Source: a virus. Taken from it: 24,426 nt of DNA. This document shows, piece after piece, positions 1-6,106 of this stretch (the first letter of the stretch is position 1; every line of letters begins with the position of its first letter). The position numbers and the translations under genes were made by a program. Under the pieces are notes generated by a model. It was not told the origin of the DNA. It did no database searches and saw only the letters and a list, made by a program, of their open reading frames with translations. The stretch is from the IMG/VR virus record IMGVR_UViG_3300036790_000809, positions 1-24,426 of that record; one strand, given 5' to 3'.

Positions 1-270
1 TTGAGCGAAACCTTGATCTATCCGGCCGAGATGACCCAGGCGCTGAAGGACGTGCTTGGGATGCACCCTGGCGACTCCATCATGGTCGTTGGGGCGATGC
101 GCGCCGCGGGGTTCGAGATCGCCAGCCGCTACGAGGACGAGAACGCGGCGCTGCGCCACTACCTGATCCCGTTCGCGCTGCAGCATGGGGACGACTGGCG
201 CAGCCACGCCGGCGCCGATCTGGTGGCTCGCGCCGCGGCGCATCGCGCGGCCGGCGAGGACGCCGGCTGA
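1..270 (+). CDS. Small hypothetical early phage protein (89 aa, possibly 5'-truncated)
   Basis: The frame opens with TTG at the first base of the window, so the upstream ribosome binding site cannot be seen and the true start may lie outside. The 89-residue product is soluble, with no membrane segment or Cys pair, and is Ala-rich at its C-terminus. I do not recognise the family. Its TGA shares a base with the ATG of the next gene (TGATG arrangement), so it is translated as part of the rightward early operon. It could be a small DNA-associated early protein, but nothing in the sequence proves that. Confidence 0.6.
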   Translation: MSETLIYPAEMTQALKDVLGMHPGDSIMVVGAMRAAGFEIASRYEDENAALRHYLIPFALQHGDDWRSHAGADLVARAAAHRAAGEDAG

Positions 271-554
271 TGCCCTGCACCGTCGTCCAGACGCCGCTTG
301 GCGCGGCGATCGTCTGCACGGAGCGCCGGCCGCGGCCGCGGTGCCGCTTCTGCGGCGCGCCGGCGCCGCTGCTGTGCGACTGGAAGGTCCCGGAGCGCCG
401 GAGCGGCGTGTGCGACGCGCCGATCTGCGGCGGCTGCGCGACGTCGCCGGCGGAGGGCAAGGATCTGTGTCCGGACCACGCGGTGGCCTGGCGGGCATGG
501 CTGGCCGCGCGGCGGCCGCAGGATCGGCAAGAGGGAGACCAGCATGCCGTTTGA
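270..554 (+). CDS. Cys-rich putative zinc-binding small protein
   Basis: A 94-residue protein with nine Cys residues, including a CRFC pair at about residues 25-28, Cys36, Cys48, a CGGC group at 53-56 and a C-x2-H element at 67-70. This spacing suggests two structural zinc sites. ATG overlaps the previous stop codon (TGATG), and the end overlaps the start of the GapR-like gene by 11 bases, as in tightly packed phage operons. The C-terminus is Arg/Gln-rich and probably disordered. Function unknown; small treble-clef or ribbon proteins in phage early regions often bind DNA or a host protein, but that is inference here. Confidence 0.7.
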   Translation: MPCTVVQTPLGAAIVCTERRPRPRCRFCGAPAPLLCDWKVPERRSGVCDAPICGGCATSPAEGKDLCPDHAVAWRAWLAARRPQDRQEGDQHAV

Positions 555-840
555 CAACAGCGAGGCCGTAGAGGCCGAGGGCGGCGTCTCGGCCGGCGAG
601 GCGCTCGGCGCCAACGTCCAGGCGAAGCTGAAGGCCATCGTCGAGCGGATCGAGCGGCTCGAGGAGGACGCGGCCGCCGTGAAGTCCGACCTGAAGGAGG
701 TCTACGCCGAGGCCAAGGGCGAGGGCTTCGACACCAAGATCCTGCGCAAGGTGATCCGCCTGCGCACGACCGACATCGCCAAGCGCCAGGAGGAGGAGGC
801 GCTGATCGAGCTCTACATCAGCGCGATCGGCGGGCTGTAG
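544..840 (+). CDS. GapR/DUF2312 (UPF0335) family nucleoid-associated protein
   Basis: A 98-residue protein. After an acidic, probably disordered N-terminus (about residues 1-22), residues 27-98 carry the family hallmark: a coiled coil beginning KAIVERIERLEEDAAAVKSD, then VYAEAKGEGFDTKILRKVI and a C-terminal RQEEEALIELY helix. GapR of alphaproteobacteria is a tetramer that clamps overtwisted AT-rich DNA ahead of replication and transcription and stimulates topoisomerases. A phage copy next to a primase fits a role in replication or nucleoid take-over. I chose ATG 544 because GGGAGA lies nearby upstream and the conserved region begins soon after; the same frame is open further upstream but reads as low-complexity Arg/Ala. 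Family assignment is firm; the role in the phage is inferred. Confidence 0.92.
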   Translation: MPFDNSEAVEAEGGVSAGEALGANVQAKLKAIVERIERLEEDAAAVKSDLKEVYAEAKGEGFDTKILRKVIRLRTTDIAKRQEEEALIELYISAIGGL

Positions 841-843
841 GCG

Positions 844-1026
844 ATGGCCCTCACAGTGCCGCCAGCTGATCGCCAGGCTGCGGACGATGCCGCAGGGCGC
901 GCGAAGGTCGGGATTCAGGACCACGACCACAGCGAGGATGAGCTGAATGGCCGCGTGCGCGTCGTCGAGGAAGCCAGCGAGCACGTGAAGCGTGAATACG
1001 ACATCGGCGTGATCATCCGGCCATGA
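844..1026 (+). CDS. Small hypothetical protein (60 aa)
   Basis: A 60-residue acidic, His- and Asp-containing product (HDHSEDE near residue 27), with no membrane segment and no recognised family. Its stop overlaps the start of the DUF2786 gene in an ATGA arrangement, and it begins three bases after the GapR-like gene ends. That packing is the main argument that it is a real gene. No convincing Shine-Dalgarno sequence precedes it, so it would be translated by coupling. Confidence 0.55.
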   Translation: MALTVPPADRQAADDAAGRAKVGIQDHDHSEDELNGRVRVVEEASEHVKREYDIGVIIRP

Positions 1027-1721
1027 GCGACCGCGAGAGGATCGCCCGCATCGTTCGCGGCCTGCGCGCCCGGACGACCGAGCGCGGCTGCACCGAGGCC
1101 GAGGCGCTGGACGCGGCCGCCAAGCTCGCGCAGCTGCTCGAGGCGCACAACATGAGCGTCGACGAGGCGGAGCTGCGCGCCTCGCCGTTCGAGCGCCACA
1201 CCGAGCGCCATCGTGACGAGGTGGGCGGCCTACTATGGAAGCCGGCCTCGGCGATCGCCGAGCTGACCGGCGCGCGCTACTGGACCACGGACGGGCCCGG
1301 CGGCGCCACCAGCATCGACTTCTTCGGCTTTTCCCACGAGGTCGACGTCGCCCGCTACCTGCTGGAGATCTGCGCCGGCGCCATGCGGCGCGAGCGCGAC
1401 GCGATGAACCGCGGCCTCATGCTGCTCGCGCCGGCCTTCCGGCTTCGCCAGCTGCTGCCGTTCCTCGACGGCATGGCGGACCGGCTGCGCACGCGCATCC
1501 TGGCGCTGAAGCCGAAGCAGCCGGCCGGCCAGGGCCTGATCCTGGTCCGCAACAGCCTGATCGACGCGGCGATGCCGGTGAAGGTCGAGCGCGGCCACGC
1601 CGGCGGCAGCCTCGCCTCCCTGGACAGCTACCGCGACGGTCTGGCCGCCGGCGACGCCGTGGCGCTGAACCCGGGCCTGGGCGGCCGGGCGGCGCAGGAG
1701 GCGATCGGCGGGCGGTCATGA
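1023..1721 (+). CDS. DUF2786 domain-containing protein
   Basis: A 232-residue protein. Residues about 5-51 match the DUF2786 pattern: an initial helix (IARIVRGLRART), then CTEAEALDAAAKLAQLLEAH and a Met-Ser-Val-Asp-Glu turn. This module is common in phage and plasmid early genes. The remainder (about 60-205) looks like the extension often attached to it, including a helix rich in Met and Arg near 125-150 and a patch around 190-205 similar to the end of the domain. It overlaps the preceding gene (ATGA) and the following one (ATGA). Biochemical function of the family is not established; association with DNA metabolism is a reasonable inference from context. Confidence 0.8.
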   Translation: MSDRERIARIVRGLRARTTERGCTEAEALDAAAKLAQLLEAHNMSVDEAELRASPFERHTERHRDEVGGLLWKPASAIAELTGARYWTTDGPGGATSIDFFGFSHEVDVARYLLEICAGAMRRERDAMNRGLMLLAPAFRLRQLLPFLDGMADRLRTRILALKPKQPAGQGLILVRNSLIDAAMPVKVERGHAGGSLASLDSYRDGLAAGDAVALNPGLGGRAAQEAIGGRS

Positions 1722-1864
1722 GCGACGAAGGACGCCACGTCGTCTTCGGCGCGCTGCCGACGTGCCTGCATTGCGCCGTGTGGGAGCTGATCGAGCGTGG
1801 CGCGCCGCAGGGCGCGGACGGTCGGCCGATCCATGCCTATCCGGAAGACACCCACAGGAGCTAG
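1718..1864 (+). CDS. Very small CxxC protein (48 aa)
   Basis: A 48-residue product starting at an ATG that overlaps the stop of the DUF2786 gene (ATGA). It contains a single CLHC pair near residues 17-20 followed by AVWELIERG, so it could bind zinc as a dimer or with a partner. It is one of a run of small CxxC proteins in this operon. The tight overlap, and the good Shine-Dalgarno of the next gene placed inside its end, support it as a real gene. Function unknown. Confidence 0.55.
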   Translation: MSDEGRHVVFGALPTCLHCAVWELIERGAPQGADGRPIHAYPEDTHRS

Positions 1865-2086
1865 ATGTTGATGGTCGATGACCTCTATCCTCGTCTCATT
1901 GGCCGCGTGGGAGTTCATGCCCCCGCAGGCCTCGGTTTCACCTTCTGCGGGCTGAAAGCCAGCAAGCGGCGCGGCGCACAGCTGATCGAGATGTCTGGCG
2001 ACGAAGACGAGGTGACGTGCCCTCGCTGCCGCGAAGCTCTGGGCGGCACTGATTTTCTAAGCACTGCGGACATTGGCCGTCCATGA
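1865..2086 (+). CDS. Small CxxC protein (73 aa)
   Basis: A 73-residue product preceded by AGGAG at 1856-1860. ATG 1865 is four bases from it and ATG 1871 ten bases, so the start may be either. It carries Cys28 and a CPRC pair near residues 52-55 in an acidic context (MSGDEDEVTCPRC), suggesting a small zinc ribbon. Its 3' half (around 2050-2100) is less GC-rich than the surrounding genes and uses codons such as TTT, CTA and AGC, hinting at a different origin. Not recognised. Confidence 0.55.
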   Translation: MLMVDDLYPRLIGRVGVHAPAGLGFTFCGLKASKRRGAQLIEMSGDEDEVTCPRCREALGGTDFLSTADIGRP

Positions 2087-2128
2087 TCGCCCTTGCCAAT
2101 CGTTCTGGCTCCGTTCTCATGTATGCGC

Positions 2129-2410
2129 ATGGGCAACCAGCGCCGACCGGGCTTCAGCCGCATCCAGCCGGCGTGGACGCAGAGCGTCGGCGCGCTGATC
2201 GACGAAGGCGCGGAGGTGCGCGTCTACTGCAGCACCTGCGGCTATCGGAAGGTGGCCGACCTGGCGGCGATCGCCGCGGCGCGCGGCCCGGGCTTCTCGC
2301 TGTGGGGCAAGCGCTCGACCTGCCCGACGGAGGGCTGCCAGAGCACCGTCTGGTTCAGCGCCGTGCGCCCCGGGTCGGGCGCCTGGCCCACCAACCTGAA
2401 GGGAGACTGA
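2129..2410 (+). CDS. Zinc-ribbon-like small phage protein, first of a tandem pair
   Basis: A 93-residue protein with two Cys pairs, CSTC near residue 34 and C-x4-C near 64-69, separated by a helical segment (VADLAAIAAARGPGFSLWG). The pattern suggests a two-knuckle zinc ribbon. Start is uncertain: ATG 2129 gives a compact protein beginning MGNQRRPGF; ATG 2123 and TTG 2093 are in frame upstream and none has a clear Shine-Dalgarno. It resembles the next gene product in layout (aromatic-Cys-x2-Cys, helix, second Cys pair), so the two may be diverged duplicates. Small proteins of this kind are frequent in alphaproteobacterial prophages; the role is unknown. Confidence 0.65.
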   Translation: MGNQRRPGFSRIQPAWTQSVGALIDEGAEVRVYCSTCGYRKVADLAAIAAARGPGFSLWGKRSTCPTEGCQSTVWFSAVRPGSGAWPTNLKGD

Positions 2411-2412
2411 CG

Positions 2413-2709
2413 CTGCGCGCCTCACCCTCCGCCTGGCCGGCCGACGGCGTCGAGCTGGCGCACTACCGCCGGCACCGCGCCGGGGTGCGGTTCTACTGCC
2501 GAAGCTGCGCCTTCACCCGCGACGTGCCGCTCGAGGAGGTGATCGAGTTCTTGCGGATACTCGGCGTCGGCGACGAGCACACCGGCATCAAGGCCGTCGC
2601 CCGCTACGCCCGCAAGCGGTGCGAGCGCTGCGGCGCGCTGAACTTCGACACCTCGCCGGCATGGGCCAGCCGCGAGAACCCGGCGTCGCAGCCGCAGGCG
2701 AAGCCGTGA
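2413..2709 (+). CDS. Zinc-ribbon-like small phage protein, second of the pair; unusual start
   Basis: The conserved-looking part runs from HYRRHRAGVRFYCRSC to the KRCERCG pair, with a helix (PLEEVIEFLRILGVG) between, as in the preceding gene. There is no ATG, GTG or TTG between the preceding gene's stop and the conserved part; the first GTG (2485) would start inside it. The best candidates are CTG at 2413, about eight bases after GAAGGGA (2398-2404), or CTG at 2407, which overlaps the previous TGA. Translation by coupling from a CTG start is therefore inferred. The stop overlaps the GTG of the next gene. The frame is open much further upstream, but that part is antisense-like Arg-rich text and is rejected. 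Confidence 0.6.
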   Translation: MRASPSAWPADGVELAHYRRHRAGVRFYCRSCAFTRDVPLEEVIEFLRILGVGDEHTGIKAVARYARKRCERCGALNFDTSPAWASRENPASQPQAKP

Positions 2710-2972
2710 GCGTAAGTCGCCGCGGCGTCTTCGCCCTCCTCGCCGGCGCGGCCGCGGCGCCGATGCTGGCCGGCCGGGTATCCCCGCTGACCGTCGGCGT
2801 CGACTACGGAGGGGCGGAAGCCGCGGTGCTGGTCGACCTGGCGATCGAGACGAAGTTCGCCGACTCACGCCTCTTGTTGCGGCGGTTCACGCTCGAAGAG
2901 ATGGCAAGGATCTACCGCGTGCCGGTCGCCATGCTGCAGCCGCTCTACCGCGCGCCGCCGGCGCAGCCCTGA
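2706..2972 (+). CDS. Small protein with Tat-like signal sequence
   Basis: An 88-residue product starting at GTG 2706, which overlaps the previous stop (GTGA). The N-terminus, SRRGVFALLAGAAAAPMLAG, has a twin arginine followed by a hydrophobic stretch, resembling a Tat or Sec signal or a membrane anchor. The mature part contains RFTLEEMARIYRVPVAMLQ, a helix pair that looks like the start of a small DNA- or protein-binding fold. It ends in a TGATG overlap with dnaG. Similar small proteins recur in prophage replication regions, so the RR motif may be fortuitous. Function unknown. Confidence 0.65.
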   Translation: MSVSRRGVFALLAGAAAAPMLAGRVSPLTVGVDYGGAEAAVLVDLAIETKFADSRLLLRRFTLEEMARIYRVPVAMLQPLYRAPPAQP

Positions 2973-4822
2973 TGCGCTTCGACGACGCCTTCCTCGACGA
3001 GCTGAAATCGCGCCTGCGGCCCTCCGAGGTGATCGGCCGCACGGTGAAGCTGAAGCGGCAGGGCCGCGAGTTCGTGGGGCTCTCGCCGTTCTCCAAGGAG
3101 CGCACGCCGTCCTTCTTCGTCAACGACGACAAGGGTCACTTCTTCGACTTCTCGTCGGGCAAGAACGGCGACGTCATCACCTTCCTGCAGGAGACCGAGC
3201 GGCTGTCGTTCGTCGAGGCGGTGGAGCGGCTGGCGGCCGAGGCCGGCATGGCGCTGCCGGCGCCCGATCCCAGGGCCGCCGAGACCGAGAAGAAGCTGGT
3301 CGGCCTCGTCGACTGGCTGGAGACCGCGGCCGCCTGGTTCGAGGCCGAGCTGCGCCGCCCCGCCGGCCGCACGGCGCGCGAGTACCTCGCCCGCCGCGGC
3401 CTGCCCGAGCCTGAGTGGAAGCGCTTCCGGCTCGGCTACGCGCCGGCCGGCCGCACGGCGCTGAAGGACTACCTGGTGGCCAAGGGCGCGCAGCCGGGCG
3501 CGCTGGTCGAGGCGGGCCTGCTGATCGCCCCGGAGGACGGCGGGGCGCCCTACGACCGCTTCCGCGACCGCATCATCTTCCCGATCGCCGACGCGCGCGG
3601 GCGGATGGTCTCGTTCGGCGGCCGGGCGCTCGATCCGGCGGCGCGCGCCAAGTACCTGAACGGCCCCGACACCGACCTCTTCCACAAGGGCCGGCTGCTC
3701 TACGGCCTGCCCGAGGCGCGCAAGCTGCTGCACGCGGGCGGCGACGACGCGGCCCTGGTGGTGGTCGAGGGCTACATGGACGTGATCGCCTGCCAGCGGG
3801 CCGGCGTCGCGGCCGTGGCGCCGATGGGCACGGCGCTGACCGAGGAGCAGATGCAGCTGCTGTGGCGCTCGCACCCGGAGCCCACCCTCTGCTTCGACGG
3901 CGACCGCGCCGGCCGGGCGGCGGCCTTCCGCGCCATCGACCGGGCGCTGCCGATCCTGAAGGCGCCGATGAGCTTCAAGTTCGCCCTGGCGCTGGGCGGC
4001 AAGGACCCGGACGAGGTGCTGCTCCGGCAGGGCGCGCCGCAGCTCAAAAGCCGGCTGGCCGACACCGCCGCCTTCGTCGACCTGCTGTTCGTCCGCGAGC
4101 GCGACGCCGAGCCGCTCGACACGCCCGAGCGGCGGGCGGGCCTGCGCCAACGGCTGCGGCGCCTCGCCGGCGAGATCCGCGACGCGGACCTGGCGCAGGC
4201 CTACCGCCAGGAACTCCAGCGCCGCTGCGACGCGCTGTTCGCAGTCCAGTTCGGTCCCCAGCTCGCGTCTGGCCCGCGCGGGCGCCGCTACCAGCCGCCG
4301 CCGGCGCCGCTGACCCAGGAAGGCCGCGCCGCCGGCCGGCGCCTGGCGCGCGAGCTGCTGCCGCTGCCGGCGGCGATCGCCGCCTACGCGCTGGCCGACC
4401 CGCCGGTGCTCGACGGCTGCGTCGATGAGCTGCCCAGCCTCGGCCGGGCGCTCGACCGGCTGATGGGCGAGTTGGTGGGCCTGCGGCTGCTCGACGCCCC
4501 GCTCGACGCCGGCGCGCTCGATCGGCGGCTGCGCGGCCGCGGCTTCGGCCCACTGCTGGGCGCGATCGAGCGCGCAGCCGCCAAGTCCGGCGCGCCGTTC
4601 CTGGCGCAGGGCGTCGCCGACGCCGCCCGCCTGCAGTGGGCGATGGCGCTCTCGGCGCTGACCCGCTGCGCGGCGCTGGACGCGGCGCTGACCCGGGCCA
4701 AGCAGGGCCTCTTCGCCGGCGAGGCCGGCGCTTCGGCGCTGATCGTCACCCTGAAGACCGAGCGCGATTTCGCCCGCCGCGAGATCATGTCGGGCGCGCT
4801 GTGGGACGGCTCCCAACTGTAA
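2972..4822 (+). CDS. dnaG: DNA primase DnaG
   Basis: A 616-residue, apparently complete bacterial-type primase that would synthesise RNA primers at the fork with the replicative helicase. Residues about 1-100 are the zinc-binding domain, but the usual CxxH and CxxC ligands are replaced: Ser38-Pro-Phe-Ser41 and Asp59-Phe-Ser-Ser62. The RNA polymerase domain follows, with a basic motif around RFRDRIIFPI (196-205) and SFGGRAL (214-220). The Toprim centre is EGYMD (266-270), DGDRAG (309-314) and DPDE (345-348), so all acidic metal ligands are present. The helical C-terminal helicase-binding region (about 440-616) is also present. ATG overlaps the previous stop, so it is transcribed with phage early genes rather than in the usual rpsU-dnaG-rpoD setting. 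It looks host-like and recently acquired. Confidence 0.95.
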   Translation: MRFDDAFLDELKSRLRPSEVIGRTVKLKRQGREFVGLSPFSKERTPSFFVNDDKGHFFDFSSGKNGDVITFLQETERLSFVEAVERLAAEAGMALPAPDPRAAETEKKLVGLVDWLETAAAWFEAELRRPAGRTAREYLARRGLPEPEWKRFRLGYAPAGRTALKDYLVAKGAQPGALVEAGLLIAPEDGGAPYDRFRDRIIFPIADARGRMVSFGGRALDPAARAKYLNGPDTDLFHKGRLLYGLPEARKLLHAGGDDAALVVVEGYMDVIACQRAGVAAVAPMGTALTEEQMQLLWRSHPEPTLCFDGDRAGRAAAFRAIDRALPILKAPMSFKFALALGGKDPDEVLLRQGAPQLKSRLADTAAFVDLLFVRERDAEPLDTPERRAGLRQRLRRLAGEIRDADLAQAYRQELQRRCDALFAVQFGPQLASGPRGRRYQPPPAPLTQEGRAAGRRLARELLPLPAAIAAYALADPPVLDGCVDELPSLGRALDRLMGELVGLRLLDAPLDAGALDRRLRGRGFGPLLGAIERAAAKSGAPFLAQGVADAARLQWAMALSALTRCAALDAALTRAKQGLFAGEAGASALIVTLKTERDFARREIMSGALWDGSQL

Positions 4823-4830
4823 GCGAATTG

Positions 4831-4859
4831 TTGACACGCCACCCGTAAGCGGATAGCTT
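4831..4859 (+). promoter_or_regulatory. Sigma70-type promoter of higBA
   Basis: A perfect -35 box TTGACA lies at 4831-4836 and a -10-like TAGCTT at 4854-4859, separated by exactly 17 bases. The expected start point, about seven bases downstream, falls at or next to the A of the higB ATG (4866), so the transcript would be leaderless or nearly so. The region is also AT-richer than its surroundings. Confidence 0.75.
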
Positions 4860-4861
4860 AC
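4845..4861. promoter_or_regulatory. Inverted-repeat operator of the higBA promoter
   Basis: GTAAGC (4845-4850) and GCTTAC (4856-4861) form a perfect inverted repeat with a five-base spacer that covers the -10 box. A third copy, GTAAGC, lies at 4819-4824 on the other side of the -35 and contains the dnaG stop codon. HigA antitoxins bind such palindromes to repress their own operon, so this is the expected autoregulatory site; binding itself is inferred. Confidence 0.65.
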
Positions 4862-4865
4862 AGGC

Positions 4866-5147
4866 ATGATCCAGTCGTTCAGAAACAAGCCGCTTCGGGA
4901 CTTCGCCCAGGACCGGCGGGACACGCGCCGCCTGCCCGCCCGCGAGCACGCGGCGCGGATCGGGCGGATCATCAACGCGCTCGATGCGGCCCGTCGCCCC
5001 GGCGACATGGACGTGCCGGGCTTCGTCTTCCACCCGCTGCACGGGCAGCGCGGCCGCTACGCGGTCCGCATCTCGGGCAATTGGCGGATCACCTTCGCCT
5101 TCGATGGGGAGAACGCCGTCGACGTCGACATCGAGGACTACCACTAG
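4866..5147 (+). CDS. higB: HigB-type toxin of a type II toxin-antitoxin system (RelE/ParE superfamily)
   Basis: A 93-residue protein of normal family length. It opens MIQSFRNKPLRDF and ends DIEDYH, both typical of host-inhibition HigB, with the central block HPLHGQRGRYAVRISGNWRI carrying the basic residues of the mRNA-interferase surface. HigB cleaves mRNA on the ribosome and is neutralised by HigA. Toxin-first order, with the antitoxin 61 bases downstream, is the normal higBA arrangement. It starts six bases after the -10 box and has no Shine-Dalgarno, consistent with leaderless translation. In a phage it may stabilise the prophage or act against competing phages; that is inference. Confidence 0.92.
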   Translation: MIQSFRNKPLRDFAQDRRDTRRLPAREHAARIGRIINALDAARRPGDMDVPGFVFHPLHGQRGRYAVRISGNWRITFAFDGENAVDVDIEDYH

Positions 5148-5208
5148 CGAATTACCGCCGGCGGGGCTTCACGGTCCCGCCGGTCCCAGGACCAGGAGAG
5201 AAGAACCG

Positions 5209-5523
5209 ATGCTTAGCAATCCCCTCACGGCCGGGCTGCCGGCCATGCATCCCGGCGCGCTGCTGCGCGAGGACGTGCTGCCGGCGCTCGGGCGGCCCAA
5301 GGCCGAGATCGCGCGGCTGCTGGGGATCTCGCGCCAGCAGCTGTACGACATCCTCGACGAGAAGAAGCCGGTCACGACGTCGACGGCGCTGCGCCTCGGC
5401 AAGCTCTGCGGCAACGGGCCGAACCTGTGGATCAACCTGCAGCAGGCCTGGGACCTGGAGCACGCCAGCGCCGAGCTCGCGGACGAGCTCGCCAAGATCC
5501 CGACGCTCGAGGCGGTGGCGTGA
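5209..5523 (+). CDS. higA: HigA-type antitoxin, XRE-family helix-turn-helix
   Basis: A 104-residue protein with the HigA signature MHPGALLREDVLP (about 13-25) and a helix-turn-helix at about 30-52 (KAEIARLLGISRQQLYDILD). It also has the family's GNGPNLWINLQQAWDL segment at 69-84. It binds and neutralises HigB and represses the shared promoter. ATG 5209 is chosen because AGGAGAG ends eight bases upstream, so unlike higB it has a good ribosome binding site, as expected where antitoxin must be made in excess. The stop overlaps the GTG of the next gene. Confidence 0.93.
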   Translation: MLSNPLTAGLPAMHPGALLREDVLPALGRPKAEIARLLGISRQQLYDILDEKKPVTTSTALRLGKLCGNGPNLWINLQQAWDLEHASAELADELAKIPTLEAVA

Positions 5524-5879
5524 GCAGCAAAGCCGGAAAGATGATCCAGTCCGATTGCCTCGAGCAGCTGTTTGATGACGCGGCCCGGATGCAAGCTGCA
5601 GGCCGAGACATCGAAGCCGTCGTCGCGAACCCTGAGGTTATCAACCTACTGAGCGGCTTGAGCAGGCAGCAGGCCACAAAACTCGACCTGCGCTTGGTCC
5701 GCGGCGGCTATCGTCTTCTCGGCCATGCCGTCTGGCTGGACTTCGGTTGCCCGGGCGTGGCGCTTCTCGACCGGGAGCAGGCAGAATCCTACCACGCCGC
5801 ATCAGCGCTGGCCGCCGAGAGGTGCGGCGCACGCATCGACACACCGCGTTCCTTCTTCGAAGGCTTGGCGAAGCCCTGA
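5520..5879 (+). CDS. Hypothetical protein downstream of higBA
   Basis: A 119-residue soluble protein, or 112 residues if ATG 5541 is used. GTG 5520 overlaps the higA stop; the ATG has GGAAAG directly before it, which is too close to be ideal. It has a predicted helical N-terminal half (CLEQLFDDAARMQAAG) and a mixed C-terminal half with RLVRGGYRLLGHAVWLDFG. No known domain recognised. As last gene of the higBA transcript it might be a third component of the module or an unrelated passenger. It uses somewhat fewer GC-ending codons than dnaG. Confidence 0.65.
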   Translation: MSSKAGKMIQSDCLEQLFDDAARMQAAGRDIEAVVANPEVINLLSGLSRQQATKLDLRLVRGGYRLLGHAVWLDFGCPGVALLDREQAESYHAASALAAERCGARIDTPRSFFEGLAKP

Positions 5880-5881
5880 CA

Positions 5882-5913
5882 CGCGAAAAGCGCCCGGGCC
5901 TCAGCCCGGGCGC
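5882..5913 (-). terminator. Rho-independent terminator at the convergent junction
   Basis: Perfect 10-bp arms GCGCCCGGGC (5890-5899) and GCCCGGGCGC (5904-5913) with a four-base loop. On the minus strand the stem is followed directly by CTTTTCGCGT, so it is a good terminator for leftward transcription. Without a T-run on the other side it could still pause the rightward early operon that ends at 5879. Confidence 0.75.
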
Positions 5914-6046
5914 ACGATCGTTACCTCGCACCAGGCGCCATGGGCCCCGGCCGGGTCTGCTGCATGAGTGGTCCGGACGCCTAGAGCATGGCGCGTCTCC
6001 TCTACTGCCGGGCTTTTGGCGCACCGGCCGCCACACCCTTGGACGC

Positions 6047-6078
6047 GAAAAGCCCCCCGGCCGGTGAGGCCAGGGGGC
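6047..6078 (-). terminator. Rho-independent terminator downstream of the methyltransferase gene
   Basis: A hairpin with arms GCCCCC (6052-6057) and GGCC (6059-6062) pairing with GGCC (6068-6071) and GGGGGC (6073-6078), one internal mismatch and a five-base loop. On the minus strand it is followed by TTTTCGCGTCC. It lies 29 bases past the methyltransferase stop and shares the 11-base tail ACGCGAAAAGC (plus-strand reading) with the terminator 160 bases further on. Confidence 0.75.
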
Positions 6079-6091
6079 GAACGCCGTTCGT
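6077..6091. repeat. 15-base palindromic word, copy 1
   Basis: GCGAACGCCGTTCGT contains the odd-length palindrome CGAACG-C-CGTTCG. An identical 15-base copy sits at 21036-21050 between two virion genes. Here it lies between the terminator hairpin and the methyltransferase stop. Role unknown; it could be a protein-binding site. Confidence 0.5.
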
Positions 6092-6106
6092 CGGTGAGGT
6101 GGGCCG

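Noticed and set aside
3080-3160. Loss of zinc ligands in DnaG as a sign of inactivation
   Set aside because: Ser/Asp in these positions is, to my knowledge, usual in alphaproteobacterial DnaG, and the Toprim residues are intact.
2945-5008. Long minus-strand open frame (687 codons) opposite dnaG
   Set aside because: Antisense shadow of the DnaG gene; composition is low-complexity, and it crosses the higBA promoter.
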